NCBI GenBank assembly: GCA_032871835.1
Contig: CM065298.1
Span: 79,016,154 to 79,080,153 of the forward strand
Source: Dipteronia dyeriana
Taxonomy: Eukaryota; Streptophyta; Magnoliopsida; Sapindales; Sapindaceae
Direction of reading: 5' to 3'
DNA: 64,000 nucleotides
Numbering within the stretch: position 1 is the first letter of the stretch; every line of letters starts with the position of its first letter. A model generated the notes under the pieces. The model saw nothing but the letters and a program-made list of their open reading frames with translations, was not told where the DNA came from and searched no databases. Positions 12,672 through 24,135 of this stretch are shown piece by piece. The position numbers were made by a program, and so were the translations under genes.

Positions 12672-14853
12672 TGAAATTTTCCTTTATCTTTATAGTGTAA
12701 ATATACCTAAAGGGGGGGTGAATAGGTATATGCTCCAATTTTTGTCTTCTTTTAAGAAAACATTGCAATTTTAATAATGCTTAATGAAAATTGTAAACAA
12801 TGACACACAATATTTACATGGTAAACCTCTGAAGAGGAAACATCCACGGGTTGATACCACAACCACCGGTGAAAGCAAATCAACTATTTCAAATAAGAGT
12901 TACACACTGAAGCAATCAACACATGATCTCCAAGCTGTCACTCTTACTCTACCATTGAACCTAGAGATCTACTAAGCTGACTTTCTATCCAAGACCTCCT
13001 GTCTCTAGGAAGATTCCTTGCTCACCTATCTGGATCCTCCCGACCCTAGGCAAGACTTCTTGCTCAACTATCTGAGTCCTCCCGACTCTAGTTGAGACTT
13101 CCTTGCTCAACAATCCGAGGTCTCACACCTCTTGTTGAGACCTACACTTGCTTAGCTATCCAAGTCTTCCCGACTCTAGCTAAGACTTCCAATTGCTAAA
13201 ATCAAAAAATCACTATAAGATATGAGACTTCCTACCTCTTCACAAGGCATCTAAGTGATCATGAATGCAAAACGCAAACAAGCACTCAACATAGAAAATG
13301 ATGATCAACAAATTCTATGGACATGCAACTACTAGATAGCTAGATTACACTTTCAAAGATCAATCACAAATGTATCTAGACAACCTAAGCATGTTATCAA
13401 CTAAGAACATAGATATGAAGATATACACACCAATTGAAACACAACCTAGTTCTTAGAAAATGAAACTAGATCTAGAAATAGTTAATCAAGCATAAGAGCA
13501 AAAGATTTTTAGAAGTAATTTCATGTTTATCAAGTTTATCACAAATCATTCAATTTATCACAAATCTAGCTAAACTTGAAAAATCAAATCAACAAACCAC
13601 AAAATGATATCAAAATCGTCCTAGTCATGTTTCTTAATCAAATAGCATCAATCAATAAGAAGATCTAAGAAGAAAACTATGAAAAAGATGATTTTACCAA
13701 CAAGGATGAAAATAACGAACTGAAGATTTGATCACAACGAAAAATCTAGACAACCTTTGATTCTGGAAATGCTTGGGGTTTTTAGAAATATTCAAGACAC
13801 ATGAAATCGGATTTTGAATCAAGTGATTCGGAGTAGAAATGAAGAAGTTATAACAAAAACAAAAATCAAATGTTGAGAGAAAAATTCTGCACTTGTTCTT
13901 CAAATTCGTTTTTCTCAACATCTAGTGAATGAGAGGGAAGGAGAAGTTTTAAAGAGAAACAAACCAAAAGACCATTTTGCCCTCATGCATTAGTGGCTCA
14001 CCGAGATGGTGCGTGGGAATCCCGGGGTAGCAAGGCTTTGGGGCCGAGATGGCCACGCGCCATCTCGGGAAGGTGCCAAGTGATGGCTTATGCCATCGCA
14101 CCTCTTCCCTTGCACTCTTCTCACGTTCTTCGACCGTTTTTTGGCCTCCAAACTCCGAATTTGAATCCGTTTAAAGATTACGAACCGGTAATCCCTCACG
14201 GATATGGAAATACAAGATAATCAACTAAGAAAATAAGAATTCGACTCAAAATATGAAGACAAATAAATTGTATGCAACATGAGTTGAAAGTGTAGTATCT
14301 TTTGACTTAGAACTCGAAATCAATAGTATGAGTAACCGAAATGACCGGAACTCAATATGAACAATCTAAGACTAAAACCAAGTTCAAGATCCATGTTATA
14401 CAAATATATAAATGAACAAAAACATTTCACACAAGAATGCAAACTACATAGAGATAGTCTCCAATCATGTATTTTCCAAAACATGTTACTTTCATACCAA
14501 TGCATGAGCATTCAACTTTAAGAGTGTGAATGTGTTAAACCAAATGATGCGTTATAATGCAGGGACACAAATGTATGAATTGTGTGTGTGCACATTTAAT
14601 GATGCACAACTAAGCAGGGACACATATGAATGAATTGTGTGAGTGTACGCTTACGCCTTGCAATAGAAAAAACAATTTCCATACCTTAGCATCCAAGATT
14701 AGTACCAATCCTCTTGAAGACGAACTTTGCATCATGAGAAGTTGCTTTTCTTCCTTGAAGCTCTTATCATCACGAACCACTTAAGCAACTAAGCATTACA
14801 AAGAAATAAAGTTTAATTATGGAATCAAGCCAACAAAAACCTAAAACCTAACA
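12672..14853 (-). repeat. 5' LTR of copia 1
   Basis: Direct repeat of 2403-4636. Next to the primer site, so it is the 5' copy. It carries the perfect hairpin at 14,044-14,068 and the TTTAAAA-type promoter box near 13,950 (minus strand). Confidence 0.9.
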
Positions 14854-14858
14854 AACCA
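14854..14858. repeat. Right target-site duplication AACCA
   Basis: Exact copy of 2398-2402. Removing the copia element plus one AACCA rejoins Tat A gag sequence. Confidence 0.9.
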
Positions 14859-16210
14859 GCCTATAATAGAACTGAACCTCAACCCTAGATTTGAGATGGG
14901 TTAGGGCTTATGCGTCTAGTTCCTAGTAGACCACCCTATTACCAACCCAAGCAGGTCAAAAATGCAGTAGATATCCCACCGCGGAAATAATGTGACCCCC
15001 CTCACCCGATAACCTCTAGTTGAGAAGCCCGGGATGGAGCGAGAGGCAGCCGGCTAAACACTCGAGTAGACTCCCCTCGTGAAGACAATAAGGTCGAAAT
15101 ATTCAGTTTATCTAAGGAGTCTGATAGTGAGAGATTCGAGGTCAATTCCAAAAGACATGGGAACAAGCGTCTATGGGACCAGCTGGCAAGAATGTAGAAA
15201 GAGATCCAACAATTGAAGTAAGGAAAGCACCAGGAAGTCAAGAAAGATCCGTTCAGTGAAATGAATGCTCCGCAAGAGGATCAGGGAAGTTGAGCTCCCA
15301 CCTAATTTCAGGATACCGTCGGATAAGTTCTCCACTGTCAAAGACCCTTTGAGTCATCTGAAGAGCTTCGTCCAGAAGATAGAGGTACAGTACACTACCA
15401 GGGTAGCCATGTGACAGATGTTCCCAACCACATTGACCGATTATACAAAGAAATGGTTCAAAAAGCTGCCCGCAAGAAGCATAGACTCCTTCGTAAAACT
15501 TTCAACAGATTTTTGCTCCAAGTTTCAGGGTGTTAAACTACACCCGAAAGATCCAATCCACCTACTATATGTGATCTAGAAGCTAGGGGGAACCCTCCGA
15601 TCTTATGTCGAGCAATGCCATAAAAAGGTTATTCATATGGGAGTCTTTATCGAAAGGGAGACCCTCGCTAACTTTTGTAGGAACTTATGGGTAGGAAGGC
15701 TATTTCAATCTTTCGTTAAGCATCCTCCGAAAAGCTATCAGGAGGCCTATGATCGGCTCTTGAGAAGGTCGAGATCGATAAGCAGCTCAGGGTTAAAATT
15801 TAGCATGATGATATGAGATCGACAAAATGCCGAAAGAAAGAAGCACCAAAACCTGTACCGTTCTAGAAAGCCTAGAAAAGACCTCCCAATCGATATTCAT
15901 ACCGCCCTCCACTGCTCCAATCTCAGTGGGATTGGTATTCGGCTAGGCGAGCTTCACGTTGAGCTTCGCCACCTCCAATAGTAGTAGATCCTGTGACCTA
16001 AGATGAGAAAGGCTACAACTACTACACCTCCTAAATGCTTCTTATGAGACAATTTACCTTGCTATCCAGGATAAGGGTTTGCTCATAAAGCCAGCTCCCA
16101 TGAAAAAACCGGTGGATATATAGAACCGTTACAAGTACTGCGATTTTCATGAGGATGTTAGGCACAACACATCAGAGTGATACAGCTTGTGCAACTAGAT
16201 TGAAGCTCTA
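14859..16210 (+). pseudogene. Tat A gag
   Basis: Structural protein of the virus-like particle. From about 15,300: FRIPSDKFSTVKDPLSHLK, then MFPTTLTDYTKKWFKKLPA, SFVKLSTDFCSKFQG and LANFCRNLWVGRLFQSFVK, the usual block order of the plant gypsy retrotrans_gag domain. A worn zinc-binding segment, CDFHEDVRHNTSE, lies near 16,140. Stops occur throughout (for instance in VAM-stop-QMFP near 15,413). No clear frame is seen in 14,859-15,240. Confidence 0.8.
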
Positions 16211-16559
16211 GTGAGAGGGGTTACTTGGTAGAATTTCTGTAGCAGGTTAAAGATAATATCCAGATCAAAAAGGAAGTACAAGCAGAGATCTGGGACCATG
16301 CGGAGAAGAGGAAAAGAGAGTATAAGGACTGGATGCAATAAATCTAGATCATACATACTATTAGTGGAGGCCTCACCTTGGTAGGAACCTCCAACAACTC
16401 CAGAAAGAAACACGTCAGGAAGATACCCTAGATCGAGAAGGGTCAAGGAATTTTTAAGGTCGATCGGGGTTCCGTTGGGACTTCCTAGTCTGCCTAGATT
16501 ATATTCACTTAAGCCAATGTATATAACACCGTCCAGTGGCATAATGATCCTATTGTGGT

Positions 16560-16870
16560 CACGTTGCAGATAACCAATAGTTTGCTCCACCGCATGCTGA
16601 TCGACACAGGTAGCAGCTCGGATATACTGCTCAAAGACACCCTAGTGAAGCTCAATTTGAAATAGTGGTGCTACAACAGTTGTACCACTCCATCATACCA
16701 GTGGGGGCAAAGATTTTACCAAAAATTGTTGGGACCTCGCCTGTACAACAAAACCTCATGACAGACTTTATCGTGGTTGACACCTTTTCGGCCTACAACG
16801 CCATCTTAGGGAGGCCCTTCCTACAACCCTCAAGGGAGTACTGTCCATCTACCATAATGTCCTAAAGTTT
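16560..16870 (+). pseudogene. Tat A protease
   Basis: MLIDTGSSSDILL near 16,590-16,630 is the aspartic protease site (DTG) in the form usual for Tat elements. A frameshift follows; FIVVDTFSAYNAILGRPFL at 16,760-16,820 is the conserved end of the domain. Confidence 0.82.
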
Positions 16871-17229
16871 CAAGTAGGGAATGAGATAGGAGAGGTACGG
16901 GGAGGCCAGCAGATAGCCCGCAAGTGTTATGCTGTCTTTACAAACCCTATAGCATTGGCAAAGCAATTCACCCAGGTAGCCGTAGTCTGTGAACAGGAAT
17001 TACGAGAAGTGGTTCCCGAAACCTCAAAGACCGTGGGAGGTTTAGGGGATGACATCCAAGATGAATACAAGGTAAAATAGGATAGAGAATGGGCTAGTGG
17101 CCACCTTGTGGTTAAACTAGAAAAGATCCCAGTCAGAATTGACGACCCATCCAAGGTGGTCAAAATTAGAGCAACCTTGGAATCGGGAGTGAATGAAGGT
17201 CTAATCGATCTACTCTAGGAGTTCAACGA

Positions 17230-18090
17230 CATATTCCCCTAGAGCCATGACAAGATAACGGGAATCCCAATGTCCTTGGCTGCTCATCGGCTGGCAGTTG
17301 ACCCTATTGCCAAGCATGTCCAGCATAAAAGGCATCACCTTAATATTGAGATAAACGATGTGGTCGAAGAAAAGCTCGACGAATTGAACAAAGTTGGATT
17401 CATCAAGGAAGTGCGATACCCTGATTGGATTGCCAATGTGGTTATGGTCACTAAGGCAAATGGAAAGTGGCGCATGTGCATCGACTACACTGACCTCAGC
17501 AGGGCATGCCCGAATGGCAGCTTTCCTCTGCCTAAAATCGACCAGCAAGTGGATTCCACTGTCTGGAACAAGCTCCTAAGCTTCATTGATGTGTTCTCGG
17601 GATACAGTCAAATCAGGATACACCCTGTAGACCAGGACAAAACAAGTTTCATTACCGGGCATGGTTTATATTGCTATAAAGAAATGCGATTCGGCCTCAA
17701 GAATGCGGGTGCCACCTACTAGCACCTAGTCAATCGGATGCTTAAGCCAAAAATAGGAAGGACGATGGAGGTATACATTGACGATATGATCACCAAATCC
17801 TAGGTAGTAAAAGAACACCAGGGCCACCATCGCAGAACCTTCCAAATTCTAAGGGATAACCAAATGCGGCTGAACCCAGCCAAGTGTGCGTTTGGGGTAA
17901 CTGTGGGCAAGTTCCTTTTCTTCTTTGTTGATGAGAGGGTGATAGAGGCGAACCCGAAAAAGATACGAGCTATACTAGACCTAAAATCCCCTACCTCACT
18001 TAAACATGTCCATGCTTTGGTTGGTCGAGAGGCTACACTTAATCGGTTCATTTCACTGTCTACTAATAAAGGCCTTCCTTTTTTAGGGTG
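17230..18090 (+). pseudogene. Tat A reverse transcriptase
   Basis: Begins with HHLNIEINDVVEEKLDELN and RYPDWIANVVMV, then RMCIDYTDLSRACPNGSF, LLSFIDVFSGYSQIRIHP and the catalytic EVYIDDMITKS near 17,770. [18 protein letters not shown] and the thumb ([18 protein letters not shown]) follow. DYTDL..ACP and IDQ are diagnostic of the Tat lineage. Stops at 17,719 and 17,802. The adjoining 16,870-17,230 is continuous pol spacer. Confidence 0.9.
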
Positions 18091-19000
18091 ATCAAACAGG
18101 GAAAGAACATGAATATGACCAGGACAGTGTGCAGGACTTCCAATCCCTCAAGTCTTATCTATCCAGCCCATCATTTCTGGTCAAGCAGAAACCTTGAGAG
18201 GAGCTGTGAATTTATTTGGTTGTTGTTGTGTCTGTGTCAGCTGTAAGCAGAGCTTTGGTTAAAGAGTATGAGGATGGGGTTCAATAACCTGTGAGCTATG
18301 TAAGTCATGCATTAACCAGGATCGAGAAGAATTATGTCCTCCTCGAAAAGCTTGCCTTTACATTAGTGTCCTTGGTGAGAAAGCTTCACCCCTATTTACA
18401 AGCTCATACCGTGGCAGTAGTGACCAACCAACCCCTCCACGAGTTTTTACAGATGCCAGAAATCTTGGGAAAGATAGTCTTGATTTAAAATACAAGGCTA
18501 GAATGACGATCAAGGCTCAAGCATTAGCTGACTTTGTGACCGAGTTTTCGGTAGTCCCAAGACAAGAGGCAGAAGCCTTGGCAAAGCTACAGATACCTTG
18601 CCAGAAGACTCTGAAGCTCAGCTATTGGCCGAAAGATTGCAATGCCTGGATTCTCTATACTGATGGGGCTTCCGAACAAATAAATGGGGGAGCCGACATA
18701 GTCTTAGCTGACCCAGAAGGGATAAAATTCATCCACTAATTCAGGTTAAAATTCAAGGCTACCAAAAATGAGGAGGAGTACGAAGCTCTTCTAGCAGGGA
18801 TAAAGGTCACCATAGAGCTCAGAGCCGATTACTTGCATGTCAAAAGTGATTCACAACTTATTGTTAATCAGGTCACAGAGCTCTACCAAGCTAAAGGTGA
18901 CAACTTGGTTGCCTATCTCAAGCAAGTCCAACAGCTCCGAAACAGGTTCAAGGGGTTCAAGATTGATCAGATCCCTCGATGGAAAAATAACTAATCAGAC
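18091..19000 (+). pseudogene. Tat A RNase H and archaeal-type RNase H
   Basis: The first RNase H shows VSYVSHALTRIEKNYVLLEK and KLHPYLQAHTVAVVTNQP. A second domain follows (WILYTDGASEQINGGADIV, FKATKNEEEYEALLAGIKV, VKSDSQLIVNQV). An added archaeal-type RNase H between RT/RNase H and integrase is a known hallmark of Tat elements. The D..E..D residues of the second domain are visible. Stops near 18,486 and 18,738. Confidence 0.85.
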
Positions 19001-19189
19001 GTTTTAACAAAGATAGCTGCCAATGGGGGTCAAGCGTTACCAAGGGGAGTCCCCCAATAGGTGATATCCCAGTCAAGCATATCAACAGGTAAAGAAATTT
19101 ACCCTATTGATCGACTGCCCCGTTGAATGGGTCCGATAGCTGCCTATCTTCAAGAAGGAAAGCTTCTTAAGGACCCTGACCAAGCTCTA

Positions 19190-20345
19190 AAAATCAAGTG
19201 GGTTTCTATCCGTTATTGCCTGGTGTACTGGTACCTCTACAAGAGGGGTAAATCCCTTCTTTTGCTATGATGTTTGCACCCCGATGATACCAGGTGGGCA
19301 TTAAGAGAGGTTCATTATGAGGACTGTGGAAATCACATTGGTGGGGAGACTTTAGCTTATCTGGTACTTCGCTTGGGATACTACTGGCTAACTATTCACC
19401 AAGATACGAGTATATTTGTATGGTCTTATGAGCCATGTTAGAGGACTTTGAACGTGAGCCACCTTCTTTCAAAACAGCTATCTTCAATCAATTCACATTG
19501 CCCTTTCGCCATTTGGGAGGTCGACCTAATCGTTTCGCTTCCCACCGCTCCTGGACAGGCTAAGCATGTTATTGTTGCTATTGACTATTTTACCAGATGG
19601 GTCAAAGCAGGACCTCTCTCCTGGATTTTAGAGGAAAATACAACCAAGTTCATCAAGACCAAAGTGGTCTGTAGATTCGGCACACCTTTTGTCATAATCA
19701 CTGACCAAGGAAAACAGTTCGATAATGCCCGATTCAAGTACTTTTACGAAGGCTTGGGAATTGATCTCCGTTTTGCTTCAGTAGCTCATCCGCAGACTAA
19801 TGGACTGGTCGAGTCTACCAATAAGACCATCAATAAATTACTGAAAGGAAAATTGCAGTAGAAGAAGGGTAAGTGGGTCAAGGAGATTCCTAAGGTCCTT
19901 TGGGCATATCGAACCATGAAAAAGATAGCCACTGGAGAAACACCCTACTCGTTGGCTTTCGGGGTTGAAGTAACCATTCCCATTGAGCACAAACTGACCT
20001 CATTTAGGGTATAACACTTTGAACCAGAAGGCAAAAAGGTTAAGCTCCGAGCCAAACTAGACTTTTTAGTGGAAAAGACAGATCAAGTAGCTGAGAAGGT
20101 AGCAGTTTATCAGAGCAAGATCGCGAGGCATTTCAGTAAAAGGGTGAAGGCCAATGGTTTTAAAAAAGAAGACCTGGTACTCATAAAAGTGACCTAGAAC
20201 ACGAAGTTCTGGGACTCAACTGGAGGGGCCATACTCTGTAAAAGTAGTGGTCTGTAGCGGGGCTTACAAGCTGGAAAATATGGATGGTCGATTTATTGAC
20301 CACACTTGGAACGCTGATCACTTAAAGAAGTTCTACCCTTAGGCA
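19190..20345 (+). pseudogene. Tat A integrase
   Basis: HHCC-type zinc region (HYEDCGNHIGGETLAY, then a damaged CEPC written YEPC), catalytic core WEVDLIVSLP, IITDQGKQFDNARF and PQTNGLVESTNKTINK, giving D, D and E. The tail (WAYRTMKKIATGETPYSLAFG) has a stop near 20,012. The reading frame dies near 20,200. Confidence 0.88.
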
Positions 20346-20534
20346 GGGAACTCCTTAGCAGACTATCTCCATTTAGGAATCAATAAACAGTAATTCTTTA
20401 AAGAAGTTATGTACTCTATTATGATCATTAGTGAAGTCCCCTGCTAAGTTTTCTCCATCACCGGTTGCATTTTATTTTCTCCACGAGTCAATTCGCCATG
20501 GTCGCCATAAATTAAGGAATAGCTTGATAGCATC

Positions 20535-20840
20535 CTTGATGCCTTGGCCGGGCACTACCACCTCCCCAAGAAGGGCCTAAGTGTAAGAGCATAGTTGCCA
20601 TCCAGACCTCAAGACCAGGATAGCTAGATAGCATTCATGATGCCTTGGTCGAGCTACCACCCCCAAGAAGGGTCAAAGTATAAGAGCATAGTTGTCATCA
20701 AGATCTCGAGACCAGGATAACTAGATAACATTCTTGATGCCTTGGTCGAGGCTACCACCCCCAAGAAGGATCTAGGTGAAAGAGCATAGTTGTCTGCCAG
20801 ATCGAGAATGCCACGGTAAGGTACCTCCCCGATACAAGGG
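20535..20840 (+). repeat. About 100-bp tandem array of Tat A (3 units)
   Basis: Units start at GATGCCTTGG (20,538, 20,639, 20,736), a period of 97-101. Each holds GAGCATAGTTG and CAAGAAGG. The same unit is in D (26,121 on) and in C (35,160-36,660). Region 20,346-20,534 before it is AT-rich with no gene seen. Confidence 0.85.
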
Positions 20841-21910
20841 GAAAAAGTATCTGGGTTAATACACCACAACTTTCGCCTAAGTATCAAATGCCTAACATAC
20901 GGAATATTGATACTCAGATCATTCCTAAAAGGGTGACTAGTTCTGGAAAGATCCTATTAGGATCAGTTTGACTACATATCATAATAATCTAGTATCGAAT
21001 CAATTTCTACTAACCGTTTGCTCTTCATGCATGTGTTGATTTCCACAATGCTAGGTTAATGTTACGTAAGTGCATACTAATACGACAAAAACCTAGATTG
21101 AGGTACACCCAAATTTAGTTAAGTCAGGATTGCATAGGGGCTACACCTAGGTTGAAAATAGGAAATTCAACCAAGTATCAAGAGCAAGTGTTTTTATCTA
21201 CCCTGCTAGTTAACTCTTATTTTACCTAGCAAAATTGAATGAAGTGGTAAGCAGGAATAAATCAAAGCAAGCATGAGCGGAAGCAGAATACGTGTCGTTG
21301 ATCATGAAAAGAGAGTCTATTCCCATAGCAGGCTACATTGGTTAGAGGGGGAGCCTATCCCCCCATCAGATCAAACTTCGCAGAGAGCCCATCACTAGGT
21401 TTTGGGCTCCACATAAAAGAAGAAAGAAAGAACATCTTGATAGTTGGGTTAAAAAGTTGTTTCATGATTCAAGTAGGGCGCCCACACCCTTTTTCTGGCA
21501 TTACAAAAAACTTATAGGGAATCATATGTTGGCATCCTCTTCCTGGTTATTCCCTCATGCCACTTTTTTCTTTTAGGGGCTGCCCACCTCCTGGTTGTTC
21601 GATCGGACCTTCAGCTAGCACCTGATCGTCCACCGCCATGACCTCGGGGAATGGGCTCGTTGGTAGTCACCTCTGTCTCGACATGATCCCCTGTGTCTTC
21701 CTTCTCAGTGGGTCCTTCAGAATGAGCTATTTCAACTCGGATCCCTATCTTCTTTTGGACCCCCGAAAGATCCTTTTCAGCTTTCAAAATAGCATGAGGA
21801 CCTTTTTCAGCCTGTTCGGTCTAGGCTCTTACACTTGTTGAAGCAAGCAACCAAAACCTCCCTAGTCTGTATAGAGTGGACCATACCAAAAGTCTCACCG
21901 GGTCCCAAGC
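20841..21910. other. Tat A 3' region between array and antisense ORF
   Basis: No coding frame is evident on the + strand. The stretch is the downstream side of the antisense ORF and probably holds its 3' untranslated part. Sequence near 20,823-20,880 matches D at 39,030-39,090, which dates the split of D by C. Confidence 0.5.
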
Positions 21911-23565
21911 TTAGAGGAATGGAAGGATAGAGTAGAGGCCAATATCATACACTTTCTTGCCAGCTCTAGCATCGCCCGAAGTACCAGCTTCGTAACCAAC
22001 GAGAAGGGACATTTCTTCAACTTTATCTAGGATCTCCTTTATGTCCCAGCCATTGATGATATAAAGGTCTAAGGGTAGGGGAAATGCTTCAATAACCTGG
22101 TAGAAAGAATAGAAGTATTCGCTCCCAAAGAAAGATTTTACCACCGCCGGCAGCTTGGCTATCTAGGCATGCAGTTCTAGGTTTTCTGATTCTTGCCTTC
22201 TGGCCTCCTCCTTCCATTCATCTCTCTCCCTTTTGTGCCTCGCTAACTTCAAGGAGTCTTGGTCAAAGGTTCGCTTCAACCTTTGGTAGTCAAATTGGAG
22301 CTCAGCCAACTCTTTCACAGTCTTGTCCTTGTTAGTGGTCATCTCTTGTACTGGGTCCTGAGCTTGAGCAAGCAACCCCGTAGTAGCTTCAGCTTCAGCT
22401 TCGGCCTCAGCTTTAGTTGTGCGGTCACGCAACAGGTACCCCAACTGGGGGGTGGCAGTGACAGCGGCCTTAGTGATAGTAGAGGTAATAGAGGTTAGAG
22501 TAGCAGCAGAAAGAGTAGCAGGTTTGGAAGCCCCCTTACCACGTAATCTGGAGGTCCGGGATGTGAACACGTCTAATATGGACTTAGGCCAGGTAGCTGG
22601 AGGGGAAGGAGCACATTGAACTACTATGGGAATGGGCGGGTGCCCACCTTTTCCGATTAAGATCGTTGAAGGGATTTCTCGATCTAGACTATTAGGAGAG
22701 GGAAGAGTAGTGCGAGCCTGTTGAGGGTCTTGGACTTTAGGCGCCACAATAAAAACATTAAAAAAAATTGAGATTAATGACAAGGCAAGCAGTAGTCGGG
22801 TAAGCTAACTAATAATTCCATTCTTACTAGGGGAGGTAGTAGAGATACGCAGGTACTGGTTAACCTTACGGGAAACAAAGGAGTCGGAGGCAGGGTACCT
22901 TGTGTTCATAAAATTCTGGGCAATAATGGCCTTCAAGATAGCCTCAGATTCGGCCGGTAAGGAATTCTTGTCCTAAGAGGGCTTATTGTTACAGGTGGAG
23001 GGAACTTTGAATTCATGATCGTCAATATAGATCGAGCTTCCCCATTCACCGCCAATCAACGCCCACTCGTATTTCCATAAAGGATTCTTCTTAGCAGCGC
23101 CTAGCACTACAAAGTTGAGTTTGTTCTTAGCTTATGCATAGAATTGCCATCTTGGGCCAGGAGATAGGGTAACAATCTGGAAAACATATGCCAGCTCTTC
23201 AGCCCTGGGCTCCCTTTTGAGATTGCCACTCTCATATTACTTCCCTCACATCACGAGGAAGCGCACCAGGTGTCTCTAACAGCTTAGGGTTAATTGGAGA
23301 GGAGCAAGCTATATGACTTGGAGAGCCAGACAGAGGATAAGGTGAAGGGGCAGCCTTACCCCTCTTTCAAGAGCAGCAAGAGGATTGGGAGCATGGCTTT
23401 GGGAGGAGTGAAGACGTCATAGTTCTTGGAAGGGATGGAGATAGAGATGTTGTCGGGTATACCAAACTTGCCTCTTAGCAGGCTAATTGACTCTTCTTTG
23501 ACGATAGAGTCGGGGATGACCCGAAAATCATAAGGAAGAGCGAGCTCCCCCAAAGGATGTTGGAA
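21911..23565 (-). pseudogene. Antisense ORF of Tat A
   Basis: Lies opposite pol between integrase and the expected 3' LTR. Exon 1 (23,565-22,828) has LPYDFRVIPD, LRGKFGIPDNISISIPSK and YDVFTPPKAMLP, then EELAYVFQIVTL. It resembles the plant 'putative gypsy type transposon' (Transposase_28) family. An intron with GTAAGA at 22,827 separates exon 2 (22,755-21,911): a Ser/Thr/Pro-rich part, a coiled coil (KELAELQFDYQRLKRTF, RQESENLELHA) and a C-terminal FPLPLDLYIINGW. The intron end reads ATG, where copy B has CAG. Exon 1 has several stops near 23,290 and exon 2 one at 22,161. The 5' end is cut at about 23,565. Function unknown; antisense ORFs are known in Tat elements. Confidence 0.75.
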
Positions 23566-24135
23566 CCCTGTTCACCGGTTACATAGTGGAACTAGGTTTT
23601 AATTTTTTTTATACAGATCATAATCTGTATCTGGGACCGGTAAACTTGGTATCGTAGTTATTTTTCAAAACTAATACATACAATATGTAAACACATTAAA
23701 TTGAAATCGATATAATCAGAAGAAGAAAATCTTACCAACATTTGGAGGCTCCTTCACTTTACGATATGCTCTTGTCTAAACCAATCTGACTAATGTTTGG
23801 AGACTCCTTCACTTTACGATGTGCTACTGTCTGAACCACTCGATCTTCCTTGCTATCTCCCTAGACTAGTAACAGCATGTGGGCGCATCACGATCTCAGG
23901 AACTTGAAAGGAGGATATAGAGAGAATTGAAGAAACTCTTTCTTCTAAGAGAACACTAGCTAGAATCGTTCTATGCTTAGGTGACGTCACTAAGGAAGCT
24001 CTGTCCTTACTTTCAAGCTCACTCAATAGCAGTGGTGACAGACCAGCCTCTTTTCCAATTTTTTGAAAGGCCGGATGTATCCGAAAAGCTATTTTTATCG
24101 GCACTGGAGCTCACCCAATTTGACTTGAAGCATTA
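23566..24135. other. Unclassified insert between Tat A and Tat D
   Basis: Neither pol nor antisense ORF sequence is seen here. It begins TGTTGGAACCCTG and contains a near-tandem duplication (TTTGGAGACTCCTTCACTTT at about 23,742 and 23,796). It may be a piece of another LTR; no matching partner or target duplication was found. Confidence 0.4.

Larger units (their letters stand above)
2403..14853 (-). mobile_element. Sirevirus-like Ty1/copia element 1, full length
   Basis: This is a 12.45-kb element with long LTRs (2403-4636 and 12,672-14,853), a 5-bp AACCA duplication, a tRNA-iMet-type primer site at the right and a polypurine tract at the left, so it reads on the minus strand. Order right to left: coiled-coil gag remnant, zinc knuckle, protease, integrase, RT, RNase H, which is the copia order. 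LTRs above 2 kb, a coiled-coil gag with a late zinc knuckle and several polypurine tracts point to the Sirevirus group; this lineage call is inference. Every domain has stops or frameshifts. A CACTA-like element has enlarged its 3' non-coding part. The host sequence is gag of Tat A. Confidence 0.9.

Noticed and set aside
16195..16590. 131-codon minus-strand frame
   Set aside because: Opposite the gag-protease joint of Tat A; no family resemblance.
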